Shown: one piece after another, positions 61,590 to 64,000 of the stretch
How the letters are laid out: every line of letters begins with the position of its first letter
Position numbering within the stretch: position 1 is the stretch's first letter
Position numbers and translations under genes: made by a program
DNA from: Elgaria multicarinata webbii
Taxonomy: Eukaryota; Chordata; Lepidosauria; Squamata; Anguidae
Direction of reading: 5' to 3'
Assembly: GCF_023053635.1 (NCBI RefSeq)
Contig: NC_086192.1
Span: 13,988,001 to 14,052,000, forward strand
DNA: 64,000 nucleotides
The notes under the pieces: model-generated
The model's database searches: none
Told to the model about the DNA's origin: nothing
Seen by the model: only the letters and a program-made list of their open reading frames with translations

Positions 61590-62170
61590 CCAGGGCAGGG
61601 AGAGGACCAAGGACCAGCTGCATCCCGTTGCCATGGCGACGGGAAAGGCCCCCCCTTTCGCCCAAGATGGCACTCGCCCCTCCGCAGGCCCCGCCCACGC
61701 CGCCTTGCTCGGTGACCGTGGTAACCAGCAGCCTCTCGTTGCCATAGGAGACGAGAGGAGACCTGGAACCAATGGGAAGGTCCTCGGGAGGAGGAGCTTC
61801 TCCACTGGCAACGCCTACTTTCTCCTCTTTCTCTCCCCCCACTCCCCTCCGGCCGCACTTGAAGTACCCGGATGGGGAACGCGCGGGGGTTACGGGTACG
61901 GTGGCCGAGAGGCCGTGCCTTGCGTGAGGGGCGTAGAAATCCCAGCAAGCCCTCCTCAGGCGCGGCCGGAGCGTCGCCCTTCCCCCACTCTCGGAGCGGA
62001 AACTGCGCAGGTGAGGGCCGGGGGGGGAGGGGTCGCTGCAGCCTCCTGCCTCCCCAGGTGCTAGGCGACGGGTGAGGCTCCTCCCCCTTCTCGGGGAAGG
62101 GCGGGGCCGGAGAGGGAACAGGTGCGCTGGCCCCGCCCCTTTCTCCCCAGAGGGGCCTCTTTCCCATTGG
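61590..62170 (+). promoter_or_regulatory. CpG island with splice donor, probable promoter of an unseen gene
   Basis: Dense CpG, CCCCGCCC boxes and CCAAT (reverse ATTGG at 61,770). The donor CTGCGCAG|GTGAGG at 62,011 supports a rightward noncoding first exon. No downstream exon was recognised to 64,000. KCTD7 follows TPST1 in mammals and is one candidate, unproven. Confidence 0.5.
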
Positions 62171-62274
62171 TGGCGGAGGTCGTGGGGGCGGGGAGAATGT
62201 GGTCCCTCCCCTTCTGGGTGTGGCCTGATCACCCTTTCCTGAGGGAGGGGGCTCCACAAGCCTTCCCCTTCCAG

Positions 62275-62485
62275 AGGTGTCTGGACTACAGATGCCATCA
62301 CTCCAGGTGGGGGGAATGATGGGAGTTGTAGTCCCAACACATCTGGAAGGGGCGAACAGGTTAGGGTAGGGGCGGGCAACATGGGGGCCACCACATGTGC
62401 TGGACTATAAATCCCATAGTCCCTTGACTGTTGGGGATGCTGTCTGGGGATGATGGGAGTTGTTGTTGAACACAACGAAAGGACA
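62275..62485. repeat. ACTCCCA-family palindromic MITEs, two adjacent
   Basis: GTCTGGACTACAGATGCCAT / GAATGATGGGAGTTGTAGTC, then a second copy GTGCTGGACTATAAATCCCA / GGGGATGATGGGAGTTGTTG. Confidence 0.8.
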
Positions 62486-62534
62486 AACAGGGTAGGGGAG
62501 GCTGGCTTACTGTGAGAGAGGGAGCTATTATGGA

Positions 62535-62790
62535 GGTGGAGCGATGAGATTATTATTATTATTTATTACTATTTATTGATTTCTTTATTACATTTTATAC
62601 TGCCTGATAACCAAAGAGTTATCTGTTGTTGTTGTTGTTGTTATTGTAGTAGTATTTTTTATCCTGCTTTCAGAGCAGCTAATACAATCAGTAGTACAAG
62701 ACAGTCCCTGCCCGCAGGCTTACGCTTTAAAAAAAGCCGCAACACACAAGGAAAAAGGGATGGGGAGGGAAGAGGAAAAAAATAAGTAAT
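62535..62790 (-). repeat. LINE tail and (TTA/TTG)n tracts
   Basis: (ATT)n, TTTCTTTATTACATTTTATA and (GTT)n, then a phrase like an L2 3'UTR (CAGTCCCTGCCCGCAGGCTT). Confidence 0.55.
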
Positions 62791-62954
62791 GTTCAGCAGG
62801 TCTGGTGGAGTGGCCCTCTCATCTCCTGGCGGGGTGGGGATGGGGAAACTGTCCAAACGGAGCAAGACCCTGGTGTTCCTTCCGCCTGCTCCGGTTTCCC
62901 TTTCTCCTACCGCTAAAAAGATATCTCTGAGCAGTTTTCAAAGAAAGATTAATA

Positions 62955-63030
62955 TACTCCCTTGGTGGCCTCTGAACTTTCAATTTCAGAGGCTCCCTTG
63001 GTGGCCTCTGAACTTTCAATTTTGGGGTGT
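62955..63030. repeat. 38-bp tandem duplication
   Basis: CCCTTGGTGGCCTCTGAACT + TTCAATTT occurs twice in a row. Confidence 0.85.
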
Positions 63031-63766
63031 GGGCCCCCTTTTTTCTGAGTGGGTGTTTGGTGGAAGAGGCTGGCCTTATAGAGCGGGTCTCTGCTTCAGC
63101 ACTCGAAGCGGAATGCTTCTGTGAGGAATCCGTGCCCCATAGGAGGGGGGCTAGGGGAGAAGGCTGTGTTGGCATGTATTTTTTTGCCGGTGGGGGGCAC
63201 AGGTGCCATTGGGCTACCACAGCCTGGGTGCCTTAATCTCCTCATCTGTGCAATTGACGCACGACTGAACTCAGCCAGCACAATCGTTGTAAATAGCGCA
63301 CCTGCGCCCCGGCCCCGTGGGCAAGGAGGTGGTGGTGTTGTGATCCGTGCTCGGCTCCCCCTGGACACGGGGAAGGAGGATGCAAACCTGCTCCTCTACT
63401 CCCCTATGGCTGGAGAAAAATATCCCCTGGATTTATTTTGAATCTTCTCGAGGAAGCCCTTTTGTGCTAATTCCACTTTTCTCCTGCGGTAGATTTACCA
63501 ACCTTTCATTGACCTGTTTAAGAGTAAGATCAAGAGCCCGTCCTGCTGACTAAGAGTGAGTGTCAGCAGGTAGCCAGACAAACAGGGCCCTTCAAAATGC
63601 AACCGATCACCCTTGGTCCCTAATACACTGAATTTGGAAATTCAGGGTATTCCTCCCCTGTTTGGGAAGAACCAATGGATTTCAATGACTGCTTTAAGTA
63701 TAATTGTTTTTTTAGTCTGTTTTGACAGCTGTTCACGTTCTTTACCCAAAGGCTCATGATCTAGGG

Positions 63767-64000
63767 CAGTGTTTCCCAAAGTGGGCGGTACTGCCCCCTT
63801 GGGGGCGGTGGGATTGCACAAGGGGGCGCTAAGAGGCAAGGGGGCAGCAGGGGGGCCGCTCAAGGTGGTCTTTTCCGAGAAGCGCCTCTCCAGCAGGTCT
63901 TAAAACCCAGGGACATTTTTATGGGAGAAGGTAGTTTGGTCCCAAGCCATATAGGGGAAGAATCCACACATGTATTAATACCGTTTAAGAAGAGTCCTTT
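63767..64000 (+). mobile_element. hAT-like element, left part, runs off the window
   Basis: Left end CAGTGTTTCCCAAAGTGGGC, then GTGGGATTGCACAAGGGGGC, then sequence matching 39,330-39,480. The other end is outside. Confidence 0.7.

Noticed and set aside
61570-62475. 301-codon minus-strand frame and a 225-codon partner over the CpG island
   Set aside because: Low-complexity Pro/Arg/Gly translation of GC-rich DNA, crossing MITE copies; no splice or family support.

Overview
The window is nuclear DNA of a squamate reptile, most likely a lizard. The clearest marker is a complete Sauria-type tRNA-SINE (24,942-25,244) with a 13-bp target duplication. It sits among many CR1 and L2 LINE 3' ends, tRNA/CORE-SINEs, hAT-like MITEs, Helitrons and AAT/GT microsatellites. 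Exons are short, with consensus splice sites and large introns. Nothing bacterial, no CRISPR array, and no recognisable retrovirus, LTR element or Polinton was seen.

Three conserved genes can be assembled exon by exon. (1) ASL (argininosuccinate lyase / delta-crystallin family) is on the minus strand. Two 5' exons lie at about 9.4-9.85 kb and seven further coding exons run leftwards to base 310, giving the first ~218 residues; the rest lies beyond the left edge. (2) CRCP (RPC9, an RNA polymerase III subunit, also called CGRP receptor component) is on the plus strand, with six coding exons from 16,327 to 31,244 and a complete 147-residue protein. (3) TPST1 (protein-tyrosine sulfotransferase 1) is on the plus strand. 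It has a probable noncoding exon in a CpG island at ~41.75 kb and coding exons at 46,525-47,369, 51,975-52,173, 53,983-54,033 and 56,737-56,754. The joined protein is 370 residues, the usual length. A fourth CpG island (~61.6-62.2 kb) with a good splice donor at 62,011 may be the promoter of a further rightward gene.

The three genes are neighbours in vertebrates generally (human 7q11.21) but do unrelated jobs: urea cycle/arginine synthesis or lens crystallin, tRNA/5S transcription, and Golgi protein sulfation. They are a conserved syntenic block, not a pathway. ASL and CRCP are head-to-head here.

Region by region: 0.3-9.85 kb ASL; 9.9-16.1 kb intergenic, with a MITE, a CR1 copy, L2 ends and two minisatellites; 16.1-31.5 kb CRCP, whose introns hold a hAT MITE, a Helitron, a Penelope-like inverted repeat split by the Sauria SINE, and several CR1/L2 copies; 31.5-41.6 kb intergenic, with a Helitron nested in L2, long L2 and hAT remnants; 41.6-56.8 kb TPST1; 56.8-64 kb L2, minisatellite, CpG island and the start of a hAT element. 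The most striking non-genic signal is a family of 35-36-bp minisatellites at several loci, whose unit looks like the subterminal arm of a dispersed palindromic MITE. The largest array ends in that MITE's palindromic core about 230 bp upstream of the CRCP start codon, and the core resembles a ZNF143/Staf binding site.
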